From contig NZ_JBODJB010000001.1 in the NCBI RefSeq assembly GCF_050611725.1, forward strand, positions 2,418,001 to 2,482,000: DNA of 64,000 bases, read 5' to 3'. Positions 8,190 through 17,975 of the stretch are shown piece after piece. Origin of the DNA: Ferruginibacter sp050611725 (GTDB lineage Bacteria > Bacteroidota > Bacteroidia > Chitinophagales > Chitinophagaceae). The notes under the pieces are model-generated. The model made no database searches and was not told the DNA's origin. It saw only the letters and a program-made list of their open reading frames with translations. Both the position numbers and the translations under genes were made by a program. Position 1 is the first letter of the stretch, and the number at the start of each line of letters is the position of its first letter.

Positions 8190-9881
8190 ATGACTAAACA
8201 TATAGTAACCTCTTTCCTACTTCTAATAGCTTCGTTTTATAGTTTTTCTCAATCTACCCAACCATATAATTTAAAAGAGTTAGATATTGCCATTGCTGAT
8301 GCCGACAAATATGATCAGAAATTTTTAAACTCGATCGACAGTTTAAAATCGAGACTAAAACTTACTTCTACTAATGACTTGATAACCCAGTATGATCTGA
8401 GCAACCAGATATACAATTACTATAAAGTTTTCAAATATGATTCGGCATATGACTATGCGTTTAAATGTCAAAAAATTGCCTACCAATCAAACGATCCAGA
8501 AAAAATAGCCGTTTCAAGTATTCAGTTAAATTTTACTTTACTTTCATCAGGCTTATTTAAAGAAGCATCTGACTCACTGGCCCATATTGATATAAGTAGG
8601 GTAAACGATAATATTAAAGCAGAATATTACACCGTTAAAGCAAGATATTATTATGACCTTGCAGACTATACACAAGACAATTACTTCTCTCCTACATATA
8701 CAAAAACGGGCACGATATTTTTAGATTCTGCCTTAGCATTGTATTCACCAAAATCTTTTTCATACCTGTACTACTCAGGATTAAAAGAATTCCGTTTAAC
8801 CAATTTAGGCAAGGCCGAAGAATATTTTACAAAATTAATTTCGAATGGAGGCCTTACTCAGCATGAGTTTGCGCTTACAACCTCAACACTTAGTGCAGTT
8901 ATTTATTTTCAAAAGGGAAGTATTGATTCTGTTATTTCATTATTGATAGATGCTGCCATTGCGGACATCAAAACTTCTACAAAAGAAACTTCGGCCATGT
9001 ATAATCTGGCACAATATCTTTTTAAAAAAGATCAAATAAAAAGCGCATCGAAATATATTGATTATGCGATGAAGGATGCAGATTTTTATGGTGCCCGTCA
9101 ACGCAAGGTTCAGTTGATAACAGTTTTACCTTTAATTGAAGCCGAGAAAATCAATCAGGTAGAGTCACAGAAAAAAATCCTTATCGCCTACTCTATTGTA
9201 ATGACGATCTTATTATTGGCTGTTATTTTTCTTGCTTATACTGTTTACAAACAAGTTGCAAAATTAAAATTAGCGCAAAAAATAATTTCCGAAGCAAGTC
9301 AAAAAGAACATGAGATCAATGAACAGTTGAACGAAACAAATCTTAAGCTGCAGGAAATGCATGTAAAAGAGCAAAAAATAAATGAAGCATTAACTGAAAG
9401 CAATAACAAACTATCCGAATCAAATAAAATTAAGGAAGAATACATAGGTTACTTCTTTAATGCCAACTCCGAATTTTATAATAGAATCGAACGCTTTAAG
9501 AGAACTGTTGATCAAAAGCTACGTGACAGAAAATTTGATGAAGTGAAGCATCTCGTAAACCAGATCAATGTTAAAGATGAAAAAGAAGAAGCTTTGAGAA
9601 ATTTCGACAAAGCATTTTTAAAATTATTTCCAAATTTCGTTGATCAGTTTAATTTACTGTTCAATCCGGAAGACAGGATCATTTTACCCAATCGTGAAAT
9701 ATTGAACACAGATCTGAGAATCTATGCGTTGATCAGATTAGGAGTAAAAGACATTAATAAGATATCTGAGATACTGGAATACTCTGCTAATACCATTCAC
9801 AATTACAAAAGCCGGATAAAGATCAAATCCATCGTTCCAAATGATGAATTCCTACAACGGATCATGAATATAGAGTCTTAG
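8190..9881 (+). CDS. SusR-like regulator of the starch locus: periplasmic TPR sensor, membrane helix, coiled coil, HTH
   Basis: 563 residues from the ATG at 8190. The frame is open 24 codons further up to a TTG, but MTKHIVTSFLLLIASFYSFSQ is a normal signal peptide, so the ATG is chosen. Domain order equals the paralogue at 1974-3632: TPR-like helical repeats, a membrane helix (KILIAYSIVMTILLLAVIFL), a coiled coil that is longer than in the paralogue by about 18 residues, and a C-terminal LuxR-like HTH (NTDLRIYALIRLGVKDINKISEILEYSANTIHNYKSR). It is followed by susC, susD, a GH13 amylase and a SusE-like gene, the same arrangement as the Sus system, whose SusR responds to maltose or maltooligosaccharides. 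A role as activator of this locus is inferred from that. Confidence 0.9.
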   Translation: MTKHIVTSFLLLIASFYSFSQSTQPYNLKELDIAIADADKYDQKFLNSIDSLKSRLKLTSTNDLITQYDLSNQIYNYYKVFKYDSAYDYAFKCQKIAYQSNDPEKIAVSSIQLNFTLLSSGLFKEASDSLAHIDISRVNDNIKAEYYTVKARYYYDLADYTQDNYFSPTYTKTGTIFLDSALALYSPKSFSYLYYSGLKEFRLTNLGKAEEYFTKLISNGGLTQHEFALTTSTLSAVIYFQKGSIDSVISLLIDAAIADIKTSTKETSAMYNLAQYLFKKDQIKSASKYIDYAMKDADFYGARQRKVQLITVLPLIEAEKINQVESQKKILIAYSIVMTILLLAVIFLAYTVYKQVAKLKLAQKIISEASQKEHEINEQLNETNLKLQEMHVKEQKINEALTESNNKLSESNKIKEEYIGYFFNANSEFYNRIERFKRTVDQKLRDRKFDEVKHLVNQINVKDEKEEALRNFDKAFLKLFPNFVDQFNLLFNPEDRIILPNREILNTDLRIYALIRLGVKDINKISEILEYSANTIHNYKSRIKIKSIVPNDEFLQRIMNIES

Positions 9882-10338
9882 TAATCATGACAAAAAGTCT
9901 ACACAACAAATGCCGGTGATACTGCTTTATTTTAAAGATTCTTTACCCACACCGGAGTATTTAATCCTTCGCTTATCGGTTCTACTAAAAAAAATCACTT
10001 TTCAGTAGCAATTAATTTTCCTTTTATTTTATATGCAAAATATTTTAATATATTTTTATTGTATTGAATATCATTCAATTGAATATTTATATTTTATAAA
10101 ACCAGAGGTTTTTTCTGTACTATGAATATATAATTTGCTATGCCCTTTACAGTAGGATAAATTTGTTGAGTAAATAAATTAAGCAAATACTTCGGAAGAT
10201 AATCTGAGAAGATTCATCACTTCATCTTGTCAGTTTTCTTAGATTATTTACAATGCCTGTTTAACTAATTAATTAACGATTGCCAGAAACAGCCTCAGTT
10301 AAACTGAGACTAAAAATCTATTCTAATCTTGTCATATT
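9882..10338. other. susR-susC intergenic region with a short palindrome
   Basis: 457 bases, AT-rich, no gene. A perfect 7+7 inverted repeat CTCAGTT-A-AACTGAG lies at 10294-10308, 30 bases before the susC start. It could be an element in the susC leader or an operator. No consensus TAnnTTTG promoter is evident, as expected if susC needs its activator. Confidence 0.4.
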
Positions 10339-13317
10339 ATGTTCTTATCCCAAACCAAAAAGCTGCTGACCCTTTTCACGATCCTTTGTGTACATGTAAT
10401 TACAGCAACTGCACAACAAACCCCATTGAAAGTCAGCGGAACGGTAAAAAATGAAAAAAATGAAGCCGTTCAAGGTGCTACTATTGAAGAATCGGTCAAC
10501 AAGAAAAAAACACTAACAGATAGTAAAGGAAACTTTACGATTGAGACAACCGATAAAGGGGTGATCAGCATTTCATATGTGGGTTATGAAACCATACGCA
10601 CTAATGCAAAACCTAAACTTGTTATTGAATTAAAACCTTCATCCAATGTATTGGGAGATGTTGTGGTGATCGGTTACGGTACTCAAAAAAAGAAAGAATT
10701 AACAGGTGCCATTGCTACCGTAACTGCAAAAGATTTTCAAAAAGGGAATATTGTAAGCCCTGAACAATTGATAGCAGGTAAAGTAGCAGGCGTTTCTGTT
10801 ACATCAAACAGTGGCTCTCCTGGTTCGGGTAGTACCATCCGTATCCGTGGCGGTGCTTCATTAAATGCAAGTAATGATCCATTGATTGTTGTAGATGGTG
10901 TACCATTAAGCGGTAATAATATTTATGGTGCTGCAAATAGTTTGGCACTCATCAATCCAAATGATATTGAGTCATTCACTGTACTGAAAGATGCAGCCTC
11001 TACAGCCATTTACGGTTCAAGGGCTTCAAACGGTGTTATTTTAATTACAACAAAAAAAGGTGCTTCGGGCAAACCAGTCTTTACTTTTACAACACAAGTA
11101 TCGGTATCGAAGATCAGAAAATATGTAGATGTAATGTCTGCCAACGAATTTAGGAACTATGTTGATTCATTAGGGACTGAAATGTATGATGATGTTCATA
11201 CATTTAAATCTTTACTCGGTACTGCAAATACCGATTGGCAAAAAGAAATATATCAAACTGCACTAGGAACGGATAATTATTTAGGCATTGCAGGTTCTAT
11301 AAAAAAACTGAATTTGCCATATCGTGTTACGCTAGGTTATTACAGACAAGATGGTATTCTTAAAACAGATAACCTTCAACGTATTACTGCAGGTATTAGT
11401 ACTTCGCCAAAATTCTTTGATAACCACTTAAGAGTAGATATTAATCTTAAAGGTGCTGCAACCAATACTCGTTTTGCAAATAATGCCGCTATCAGTTCAT
11501 CGGTATATTTCGATCCTACACAACCGGTTCATGTACCTACTGATATTGATAATTATTATGGTGGTTATTTCGAGTGGACCTCTTATGTTCCGGAAGATGG
11601 CAATTATACTTTGAATAAACTTGCACCAAAAAATCCGGTTGCTTTATTGTATCTCTATAAAAACACCAGTACAGTGCAAAGAAGTTTCGGCAATATTCAG
11701 TTTGATTACAAATTTCATTTTCTACCTGAATTAAGAGCCAATCTGAATCTTGGTTATGATGTGGCTAAAGGTAGTGGAACTATATTGGTACCAAGATATG
11801 CAGCTCAAAACTTTTTAGAAGCAGGACAACGTAATAAATATTCGAATCACATCAATAATAAAGTCGGTGAATTCTATTTGAATTATACAAAAAATCTAAA
11901 CTCGATCAAAAGTAATATCAATGTAACAGCAGGTACAGGTTATTACAATAATCTTTCTATCAATGATAGCTATTACAGTTACAGATACAATGGAGATTCT
12001 ATTCCGGGCACACTCAATCCGAATGATAAGCCCGAGAATACACTCATCTCCTACTACGGCCGTTTGATCTATACATATAACACAAAATATATTTTAGCAG
12101 CTTCAATACGTACAGATGGTTCTTCAAGATTTGCTAAAGAAAACCGTTGGGGCACATTCCCTTCTATTGCATTAACATGGAGACTTAACCAGGAGAAATT
12201 CTTCAGTGGTGCTAAAAAATTATCTGACCTCAAACTTCGTTTAAGCTATGGCGTTACCGGACAGCAGGATGGCATTCCTAATTATGGTTACCAATCAGTT
12301 TATACATTAGGGCAAAACACTTCACTTGTACAATTTGGAGATACCTATTATCAAATGGGCACTCCCAATGCATATGATAAGTCGATCAAGTGGGAACAAA
12401 CAAGCGCATTCAACATTGGGATCGATTTTGGATTTCTTAATAATAAAATATCCGGAAAAGTAGATTTTTATAAAAGAAGAACAACCGATTTGTTGAATTT
12501 CATTCCACTTCCTGCAGGATCTAATTTTACAACCTTTATCACAACGAATATTGGAACGATGGATAATCAGGGGGTTGAGTTAACCCTGAACTATACCCCT
12601 GTAAAAACAAAGGACATTGTATGGGACCTTAGTTTAAATGCAGGATACAATAAAAATAAAATAGTCAAACTAACGGCAACGAGTGATTCATCTTACCCGG
12701 GCACACAGAAATCAAACGGCATACAAATAAACAGCGTCGGATATGCACCGGAATCATTCTATGTTTATCATCAGCAATATGATGCAAAAACTGGCAAGCC
12801 TATTGAAGGTGTTTACAGAGATATCAATGAAGATGGAATTATAAATGAAAAAGACCTCTATCGTTATCAATCATCCGTTCCGAAATATGTACTTGGGTTC
12901 ACAACAGAAGTGAGTTATAAAAAATGGAGTTTGAATACAGTATTAAGAGCCAATATCGACAATTATGTTTACAATGGCATCAGTACAAGTGCCATCAAAG
13001 CAGCCATTTTTAATCCTTTAGGCTTTGTTCAAAACAGTTTGAAGGATGTTACCTACACAAGCTTTCAAAACGGACAAAACTTATCTGACTATTACATAGA
13101 AAATGCCTCTTTCTTAAAAATGGATAATATTCAGATAGGATACAATTTTGGAAAAGTATTCAACAACAAAGCAGATCTTAAAATAAATGCCAACTGTCAG
13201 AATGTTTTTACCATTACAAAATATACAGGATTAGATCCGGAGATATTCGGTGGTACCGATTATGTTCTATATCCGAGACCAAGAATATTTGTATTAGGGC
13301 TGGCACTTCAATTTTAA
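10339..13317 (+). CDS. susC: SusC-like TonB-dependent receptor of the starch locus
   Basis: 992 residues. Signal peptide about 1-25 (ends TATAQQ), carboxypeptidase-regulatory-like domain about 31-99 (VSGTVKNEKNEAVQGATI), then the SusC signature VVVIGYGTQKKKELTGAI at about 108, plug domain to about 240 (GKVAGVSVTSNSGSPG, TIRIRGGASLN, PLIVVDGVPL, AASTAIYGSRASNGVILITTKKG). The remainder is a 22-strand type barrel ending in a terminal aromatic, LGLALQF. It forms the outer-membrane import pore with the SusD lipoprotein encoded 18 bases downstream. The neighbouring GH13 amylase and SusE-like genes indicate starch or maltooligosaccharides as substrate; this is inferred from context. Confidence 0.95.
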   Translation: MFLSQTKKLLTLFTILCVHVITATAQQTPLKVSGTVKNEKNEAVQGATIEESVNKKKTLTDSKGNFTIETTDKGVISISYVGYETIRTNAKPKLVIELKPSSNVLGDVVVIGYGTQKKKELTGAIATVTAKDFQKGNIVSPEQLIAGKVAGVSVTSNSGSPGSGSTIRIRGGASLNASNDPLIVVDGVPLSGNNIYGAANSLALINPNDIESFTVLKDAASTAIYGSRASNGVILITTKKGASGKPVFTFTTQVSVSKIRKYVDVMSANEFRNYVDSLGTEMYDDVHTFKSLLGTANTDWQKEIYQTALGTDNYLGIAGSIKKLNLPYRVTLGYYRQDGILKTDNLQRITAGISTSPKFFDNHLRVDINLKGAATNTRFANNAAISSSVYFDPTQPVHVPTDIDNYYGGYFEWTSYVPEDGNYTLNKLAPKNPVALLYLYKNTSTVQRSFGNIQFDYKFHFLPELRANLNLGYDVAKGSGTILVPRYAAQNFLEAGQRNKYSNHINNKVGEFYLNYTKNLNSIKSNINVTAGTGYYNNLSINDSYYSYRYNGDSIPGTLNPNDKPENTLISYYGRLIYTYNTKYILAASIRTDGSSRFAKENRWGTFPSIALTWRLNQEKFFSGAKKLSDLKLRLSYGVTGQQDGIPNYGYQSVYTLGQNTSLVQFGDTYYQMGTPNAYDKSIKWEQTSAFNIGIDFGFLNNKISGKVDFYKRRTTDLLNFIPLPAGSNFTTFITTNIGTMDNQGVELTLNYTPVKTKDIVWDLSLNAGYNKNKIVKLTATSDSSYPGTQKSNGIQINSVGYAPESFYVYHQQYDAKTGKPIEGVYRDINEDGIINEKDLYRYQSSVPKYVLGFTTEVSYKKWSLNTVLRANIDNYVYNGISTSAIKAAIFNPLGFVQNSLKDVTYTSFQNGQNLSDYYIENASFLKMDNIQIGYNFGKVFNNKADLKINANCQNVFTITKYTGLDPEIFGGTDYVLYPRPRIFVLGLALQF

Positions 13318-13335
13318 TTATTTAATTATTGTTTT

Positions 13336-14937
13336 ATGAAAATGCGTTATATATATATTTCAACAATGCTTGTTGCAACAGTGTTTACATCTTGTCATAA
13401 GGATCTTGACCTTGCTCCTGCTAATTCAACTAATGCCGAAGCTCAATACAGTACGGCGCTGGGTTATAAGCAAGCATTGGCAAAGGTTTACGGAAGCTAC
13501 TCTTTAATCAGCAGTACAGGTGTAGGCAATTCAGATGTGTATCAACCGGGCTTGGGTGGCGATCAAGCCCCTACCGATTTCATTCGTGGCTACTGGAATA
13601 TGCAGGAGTTGACAACTGATGAAGCTGTTTGTGCATGGAACGATCCGAATCTTCAAAGCTATCATAATTTTAGCTGGACATCGAGCAATCCGCTCATAAC
13701 GGCAGTGTATGCCCGCTGTTTATTTCAGATAACAGTCTGTAACGAATTCATTCGTGAATCATCTGATGCAAAAATTGCCGCAAGAGGTTTCACCGGTGCA
13801 GAAGCTACAGATATAAAACATTACAGAGCAGAGGCAAGATTTTTAAGAGCCTATCAGTACTGGGTACTAGCCGATTTGTTTGGCAACCCACCTTTTGTAA
13901 CTGAAAAAGATCCTATCGGAAAATATATTCCACCGCAAATAAAAAGAGCTGATCTTTTCAATTACATAGAAACTGAATTAAAAGAAATAGATCCGGAACT
14001 TGTTGCTCCAAGATCTAATGAATATGCAAGAGCCGATCAAGCTGCAGCCTGGGCTTTGCTTGCAAGATTGTATTTAAATGCAGAGACTTATATCGGCACC
14101 CCTAAATATACCGAAGCAATTACTTACGCATCAAAAGTGATTGGCGCCGGTTATACACTACTGGATAATTACAGTAATTTATTCAAAAGCGATAATAATC
14201 TTAACAACAACGAAGTAATACTAGCTATTGCTTATGATGCCGAAAGATCTCAAAACTATGGTGGAACAACTTTCCTTATCAACTCTGCACATGCAAACAA
14301 TGATCTGACCGACCTAAATGATTTTGGTATACCTAAAGGTGGGTGGTTAGGAAACCGTGCTACTAAAAATTTGCCAATGACTTTTGGAGACTACACAGGT
14401 AATACAGATAAAAGAGCTCTTTTTAAAAGCAGCGGTAATATTGAAGTTGGAAGTGTTTTGAATTTTTCTAACGGATTAGAAGTACACAAGTTCAGCAATA
14501 TCACTTCCGATGGATTGATACCAAGTTCTCCAAATGGTGTTCTGGCAAATACAGATTTTCCTTTATTCAGATTAGCTGAAATGTACCTCACGTATATTGA
14601 AGCGGTAAAACGTGGCGGAACAGGAGGTAATACAATTACTGCATTAAGCTATTTCAATGGGCTTAGATATAGAGCATATGGTAATACTTCAGGCAATGTG
14701 GGAAGCAATTATACATTAGACGATATACTAAATGAAAGACAGCGAGAACTATATTGGGAATGTTTTAGAAGGACTGATCTAATCCGTTTCGGCAAGTTTA
14801 CCAGCAGCACTTATTTATGGCCATGGAAAGGAAGTGTAGCCGATGGTACAGGTGTAGATGATCATTATAAACTATTCCCAATACCTTCAGCAGACAGAAT
14901 ATCGAACACAAATCTTAAACAAAACGACGGATATTAA
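13336..14937 (+). CDS. susD: SusD-like starch-binding outer-membrane lipoprotein
   Basis: 533 residues. A lipoprotein signal ends at Cys20 (LVATVFTSC) and is followed by HKDLDLAPAN, the typical SusD start. Characteristic SusD/RagB segments are present: AEARFLRAYQYWVLADLFGNPPFV, a helical TPR-like scaffold (ADQAAAWALLARLYLNAETY), FRLAEMYLTYIEAVKRGG, and the closing ILNERQRELYWECFRRTDLIRFGKF...LFPIPSADRISNTNLKQNDGY. SusD sits on SusC as a lid and binds the glycan. It is 18 bases after susC and surely co-transcribed. Confidence 0.96.
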   Translation: MKMRYIYISTMLVATVFTSCHKDLDLAPANSTNAEAQYSTALGYKQALAKVYGSYSLISSTGVGNSDVYQPGLGGDQAPTDFIRGYWNMQELTTDEAVCAWNDPNLQSYHNFSWTSSNPLITAVYARCLFQITVCNEFIRESSDAKIAARGFTGAEATDIKHYRAEARFLRAYQYWVLADLFGNPPFVTEKDPIGKYIPPQIKRADLFNYIETELKEIDPELVAPRSNEYARADQAAAWALLARLYLNAETYIGTPKYTEAITYASKVIGAGYTLLDNYSNLFKSDNNLNNNEVILAIAYDAERSQNYGGTTFLINSAHANNDLTDLNDFGIPKGGWLGNRATKNLPMTFGDYTGNTDKRALFKSSGNIEVGSVLNFSNGLEVHKFSNITSDGLIPSSPNGVLANTDFPLFRLAEMYLTYIEAVKRGGTGGNTITALSYFNGLRYRAYGNTSGNVGSNYTLDDILNERQRELYWECFRRTDLIRFGKFTSSTYLWPWKGSVADGTGVDDHYKLFPIPSADRISNTNLKQNDGY

Positions 14938-14966
14938 TTTTATCATAAAAAATTGATTTTCAAATA

Positions 14967-14993
14967 AATAAAATTATAATTTGAAATTTTATT
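14967..14993 (+). repeat. Short AT hairpin between susD and the amylase gene
   Basis: AATAAAATT at 14967-14975 is the exact complement of AATTTTATT at 14985-14993, in the 83-base gap after susD. It may stabilise or process the mRNA and so lower expression of downstream genes; it has no GC core and is not a convincing terminator. Confidence 0.35.
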
Positions 14994-15020
14994 GAATATA
15001 ATTCAGCTCACATCAACTAT

Positions 15021-16409
15021 ATGAAAAAAAATCTTTTATACGCCCTTTTACTGCTATTATCGGCTTGCAATAAGTTCCCCGATTTTCCGGAAGACCCCGT
15101 AAAACCGGGCACCGATAATGAGAAGCCATTACCGGCTCAATACGGCACTCCCTTTGCCAATGTTCCGGATCCGAGAGACGCTGTGATCTATGAAGTAAAC
15201 ATGAGAGCCTTTAGTTCAACAGGTAATTTCAACGGAGTAAAAGCCCGGTTAGATGAAATAAAAGCATTAGGCGTAAATGTGCTTTATTTGATGCCGATAC
15301 ATCCTATCGGTGTTTTAAAAACAGTAAACTCTCCCTATTGTGTAAAAAATTATGAGGGCATTAATAGCGCTTTTGGCAATTTAGATGATCTGCGTACACT
15401 TGTTGCAGAAGCTCATAACAGAGACATGGCAGTTATCTTCGATTGGGTAGCCGATCATACTGCATGGGATCATCCATGGATCGCTAACAAAGCATGGTAT
15501 AAACAAAACTCTGCAGGTGAGATCATTTCTCCGCCAAATACCAATTGGACAGATGTGGCTCAACTCAACTATGGCAATGCCACAATGAGACTGGCTATGA
15601 TCAGAGAAATGAAATACTGGATATTCAATGCTAATATCGATGGTTACCGTTGCGATGCAGCTGACTTTGTTCCGGTCGATTTCTGGCAACAAGCTAATGA
15701 CTCATTGAATAACATAACTACACATAAATTATTATTGTTTGCCGAAGGAACAAGAGACGATCACTATACCGCTAAATTTCAAATGAGGTACGGTATGGAG
15801 TTTTATTACACCTTGAAAGATGATGTTTTTGCCAATGGTGAAACAGTAAAATTGATAGACAACCTAAATGCATCTGAATATGCAAGTGCTATCCCGAATG
15901 TTTCTCAGGTGGTAAGATATATTACCAATCATGATGTAAACCTTGCTGAAGGTGTGCCACAGGATTTCTTCGGAGGAATTAAAGGATCTATTGCAACATT
16001 TATGGTGGCCGCATACATGAAAGGTGTTCCAATGTTTTATAACGGACAGGAAGTTGCCTGTCCTACCAAACTGGATTATTTCAATACCAGCACTCCTATT
16101 AACTGGAGTATTAATGCAAGCACATTATCAGAATATAAAAAGATAATGGCTTTTAGAAAAACGAACGAAGCGTTGAGAAGAGGAACACTTACTTCTTACA
16201 GTAGCAATGATGTTTGTGCATTTACAAAAATATCTGGAGCACAAAAAGTTTTGGTATTGGTGAATCTTCGAAACAGTACGATCAACTATTCGGTACCGGC
16301 AGCCCTTCAAAACACATCATGGCAAGATGCTTTTGATAACACGGCAACAACTGTTGGCACAAGCGTTTCGTTGCAACCTTACAGTTATCTTGTTTTAAAA
16401 GTAAATTGA
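15021..16409 (+). CDS. Lipoprotein alpha-amylase, GH13 (SusG-like role)
   Basis: 462 residues. The lipoprotein signal ends at Cys16 (LLLLSAC), so the enzyme is probably anchored at the outer membrane. The GH13 barrel starts at about residue 53 (DAVIYEVNMRAFSSTGNFNGV). Catalytic residues are all present: nucleophile Asp212 in GYRCDAAD, acid/base Glu242 in LLFAEGTRD, and transition-state Asp305 in YITNHDVN. A conserved region I-like FDWVADHTAWDHPW is at 140-153. There is no starch-binding module beyond the catalytic and C-terminal beta domain, so it is shorter than the 692-residue SusG. It would cut starch at the cell surface for import by SusCD. Its stop is 32 bases before the SusE-like start. 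Confidence 0.93.
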   Translation: MKKNLLYALLLLLSACNKFPDFPEDPVKPGTDNEKPLPAQYGTPFANVPDPRDAVIYEVNMRAFSSTGNFNGVKARLDEIKALGVNVLYLMPIHPIGVLKTVNSPYCVKNYEGINSAFGNLDDLRTLVAEAHNRDMAVIFDWVADHTAWDHPWIANKAWYKQNSAGEIISPPNTNWTDVAQLNYGNATMRLAMIREMKYWIFNANIDGYRCDAADFVPVDFWQQANDSLNNITTHKLLLFAEGTRDDHYTAKFQMRYGMEFYYTLKDDVFANGETVKLIDNLNASEYASAIPNVSQVVRYITNHDVNLAEGVPQDFFGGIKGSIATFMVAAYMKGVPMFYNGQEVACPTKLDYFNTSTPINWSINASTLSEYKKIMAFRKTNEALRRGTLTSYSSNDVCAFTKISGAQKVLVLVNLRNSTINYSVPAALQNTSWQDAFDNTATTVGTSVSLQPYSYLVLKVN

Positions 16410-16441
16410 TCAGACTGATCATAAAAAATATAATCTCTTTT

Positions 16442-17593
16442 ATGAAAAAAATATTTAACCGTTTTTTCGTTGTTTCATGTACGTTAGTGCTGTTGGCATC
16501 TTGTAAAAAAGAAGGAGCAAAAGATCTTGTAGATGGTAGTTTTCCTGACAATGCATTATCTAGTTCAACAAATACTATTGTTTTGTCACAGGCTAGTGAA
16601 TCGGCTGTGGCAGCCACTTTCAACTGGCTGGCTTCAAGTTACGGACCATATGCGCTGGTAGGTACATATACATTACAAATTGATATAGGTACTGATGGAT
16701 GGGCTACTCCGCTGGAATTTACTTTAACCAGAGATTCACTTGAAAAGAAAGTGATCGGCAAGGTTTTGAATGACTTCTTGACCGCTAAAGGCTTTACCGC
16801 CGGTACTCCAAGCACATTCTTAGCACGAGTGAAATCGGATATTTCTCAATACAACGGATCTGCTTCTTCAATAGAAACAGTATATTCTAATACACTCACA
16901 ATTACCGCTACAACATACGCAACAACTTTGCCTCCAAGTAATGGTTATTTATATGTTGTAGGAGGTTATCAATCATGGGATCCTTCTTCTGCACCAAAGA
17001 TCAATGAAGCTAAGCCGAAAAAATTCGAAGGTTTTATCAATTTCCCGGCAAGCAGCAGCGACTTCTATTTCAAATACACAAGTGCGCCTGATTGGGATCA
17101 TACTAATTATGGCAACAGCAGCACTAATGGCATCTTTACTATTTATGTAAATCCTATAACGCCAGATCCACCGGCAATGGCTGTTCCTTCAGCTGGATAT
17201 TATTATCTAACTGCTAACATCGACCCAGCTGTTAAAGCATGGACCGCCACCAAAACAACTTGGTCGATCATTGGTGACGCTACTGCAGGTGGCAATGCCT
17301 CAGGATGGAATACCGATATTCCAATGACATACGATGCAGGTACAAAAAAATGGACTGTTACCGCAAATATGTCGGCAACAGGTTCCTTCAAATTCAGAGC
17401 AAATAATGCATGGGTTTTAGATTTTGGTATTGCTGCTGGTGCACCTGCTGGAAAACTGTCTTGGTCAGACAATCCGCTTTTAGGGTACGATGCGTCGATT
17501 AACAATCTTACCGTTGCGGAAGATGGCAATTACACGATCACACTTGATCTGAGTAATTCTGGCAACTACACCTATACGGCGATAAAGAATTAA
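16442..17593 (+). CDS. SusE/SusF-like starch-binding outer-membrane lipoprotein
   Basis: 383 residues from the ATG at 16442; the frame is open 12 codons further up and overlaps the amylase stop, but MKKIFNRFFVVSCTLVLLASC is a clear lipoprotein signal (Cys21). The N-terminal half (SSSTNTIVLSQASESAVAATFNW...FTLTRDSLEKKVIGKVLNDFL) matches the SusE N-terminal domain. The C-terminal half has two beta-sandwich carbohydrate-binding modules (YLYVVGGYQSWDPSSAPKI; WSIIGDATAGGNASGWNTDI...FKFRANNAWVLDFG). SusE and SusF hold starch on the surface but have no enzyme activity. It is the last gene of the locus, followed by a terminator at 17641. Confidence 0.9.
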   Translation: MKKIFNRFFVVSCTLVLLASCKKEGAKDLVDGSFPDNALSSSTNTIVLSQASESAVAATFNWLASSYGPYALVGTYTLQIDIGTDGWATPLEFTLTRDSLEKKVIGKVLNDFLTAKGFTAGTPSTFLARVKSDISQYNGSASSIETVYSNTLTITATTYATTLPPSNGYLYVVGGYQSWDPSSAPKINEAKPKKFEGFINFPASSSDFYFKYTSAPDWDHTNYGNSSTNGIFTIYVNPITPDPPAMAVPSAGYYYLTANIDPAVKAWTATKTTWSIIGDATAGGNASGWNTDIPMTYDAGTKKWTVTANMSATGSFKFRANNAWVLDFGIAAGAPAGKLSWSDNPLLGYDASINNLTVAEDGNYTITLDLSNSGNYTYTAIKN

Positions 17594-17640
17594 TTAAAAA
17601 GCGATTTAAATTTTTAGACCATCTATATACAAGCAATCAA

Positions 17641-17670
17641 GGTCGGCTATTTTTATAGCTGGCCATTTTT
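17641..17670 (+). terminator. Intrinsic terminator of the starch locus
   Basis: GGTCGGCTAT, loop TTTT, ATAGCTGGCC forms a 10-pair stem with two G-T pairs, followed by ATTTTT. It lies 47 bases after the SusE-like stop. Confidence 0.8.
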
Positions 17671-17696
17671 ATGGATTTCCGGTCAAAAATCTTCTT

Positions 17697-17737
17697 AAAA
17701 ACAAAATAGCCTGAAAATACTTGATTTACAGGCTATT
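17697..17737 (-). terminator. Intrinsic terminator of tRNA-Ser
   Basis: AATAGCCTG (17705-17713) and CAGGCTATT (17729-17737) form a perfect 9-pair stem. Read on the minus strand it is followed by TTTTGTTTTT. It lies just after the 3' end of the minus-strand tRNA. Confidence 0.75.
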
Positions 17738-17747
17738 AATTATTCAG

Positions 17748-17832
17748 CGGAGAGAGAGGGATTCGAACCCCCGGACCTGTTACAGTCAACGGTTTTCAAG
17801 ACCGTCGCAATCGACCACTCTGCCATCTCTCC
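17748..17832 (-). tRNA. tRNA-Ser (anticodon TGA)
   Basis: On the minus strand the sequence folds as a class II tRNA: acceptor stem GGAGAGA/TCTCTCC, D-arm region TGGCAGAGTGGTCGATTGCG, anticodon loop CTTGAAA with anticodon TGA, a long variable arm, T loop GTTCGAATC, discriminator G. About 85 bases. CCA is not encoded. Confidence 0.95.
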
Positions 17833-17835
17833 GCG

Positions 17836-17844
17836 GCAAAAGTA
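17836..17844 (-). promoter_or_regulatory. Promoter -7 box of tRNA-Ser
   Basis: Minus-strand TACTTTTGC matches the Bacteroidetes -7 consensus TAnnTTTG and ends four bases before the mature 5' end of the tRNA. Confidence 0.7.
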
Positions 17845-17975
17845 CGTTGCGGATAAATCAATTCCAAAAAACTAGCAAAAAACAAGCTGATTTTTTCAAA
17901 TTTGTCTATTTCTTCCCTCCATTCCTTGCTTTTTTACTTAAAAGTTGTATTTTACAAGAACCTAAAAACTGCCAT

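Noticed and set aside
17721..17975. Extended N-terminus of the CBS protein
   Set aside because: The open frame runs through the tRNA-Ser gene and its promoter.
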